DNA from: Myxococcota bacterium
GTDB taxonomy: Bacteria > Myxococcota_A > UBA9160 > PR03
Assembly: GCA_030066475.1 (NCBI GenBank)
Contig: JASJBO010000019.1
Location: forward strand, 1-23,854
DNA length: 23,854 nucleotides
Direction: 5' to 3'
The notes under the pieces are model-generated. The model did not search any database. It was given only the letters and a program-made list of their open reading frames with translations, and was not told the origin of the DNA. This document shows, in pieces, positions 23,803 to 23,854 of the stretch (its first letter is position 1; each line of letters begins with the position of its first letter). A program made the translations under genes and the position numbers.

Positions 23803-23854
23803 TCAAGAGTCCCGTTGCCGGGCGCGGCAGCGGGCCAGCTCGGCGCGCGCCAGG
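23803..23854 (-). CDS. 3' end of an unidentified minus-strand gene
   Basis: An open minus-strand frame enters from the right edge and ends at a TGA (complement of 23803-23805), giving the last residues LARAELARCRARQRDS. The alanine/arginine-rich helical composition is plausible for a real C-terminus but carries no motif. Only 52 bases are visible, so both reality and identity are uncertain. Confidence 0.35.
   Translation of the reverse strand, partial: LARAELARCRARQRDS

Noticed and set aside
1..23854. tRNA genes, rRNA and CRISPR arrays
   Set aside because: I saw no cloverleaf-like sequence with a CCA-type 3' end, no rRNA core sequence, and no regularly spaced repeats; the only tandem repeat is the 15-bp coding one.

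Overview
This is a very GC-rich, gene-dense stretch of bacterial chromosome. The base composition, the GTG starts, the secreted proteins with thrombospondin-3/dockerin modules and the Y1 transposase type suggest a deltaproteobacterial-grade organism (Myxococcota, Desulfobacterota or Binatota-like). There is no rRNA or universal marker gene, so this is an inference only. I found no tRNA, rRNA, CRISPR array, phage block or integron.

Layout. 1-605 (-) is a truncated Gfo/Idh/MocA oxidoreductase. It diverges from a sulfotransferase (748-1434) that is followed closely by an NAD-type malic enzyme (1470-3200). A DUF2905 membrane protein (3378-3596) runs tail-to-tail into a membrane-anchored GST-like protein (3561-4646, -). 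After a 402-bp gene-poor gap comes a lone HUH/Y1 transposase (5049-5759). It converges on a GH38 alpha-mannosidase (5837-8425, -), and a hairpin lies between them. A secreted subtilase with a C-terminal dockerin-like tail (8492-10081, -) diverges from a GNAT acetyltransferase (10189-10782).

The centre is a tight + strand operon, about 10812-18187. It encodes a cysteine-dioxygenase-like cupin, two small membrane proteins, a ferric-reductase-like membrane protein fused to a Rieske domain, a membrane-anchored protein with conserved-looking cysteines, a DMT transporter, a glutathione-synthetase-like ATP-grasp enzyme, and a Rieske domain fused to a pyruvate-oxidase-type ThDP enzyme. Several genes overlap by 4 bp (ATGA or GTGA), so translation is probably coupled. 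Together they look like an uncharacterised thiol/2-oxoacid redox module in which a cytosolic Rieske-ThDP enzyme could exchange electrons with a membrane haem-Rieske protein. This is the best candidate in the window for a new system. The individual families are recognised from sequence; the pathway is inference.

After the operon come a crotonase that lacks both canonical catalytic glutamates (18317-19156) and, convergent with it, a large secreted sphingomyelinase/DNase-I-fold (EEP) protein with an N-terminal TSP3/dockerin module closely resembling the one on the protease (19169-22123, -). A divergent multi-pass membrane protein of unknown function (22299-23726) follows, and the 3' end of a minus-strand gene lies at the right edge.
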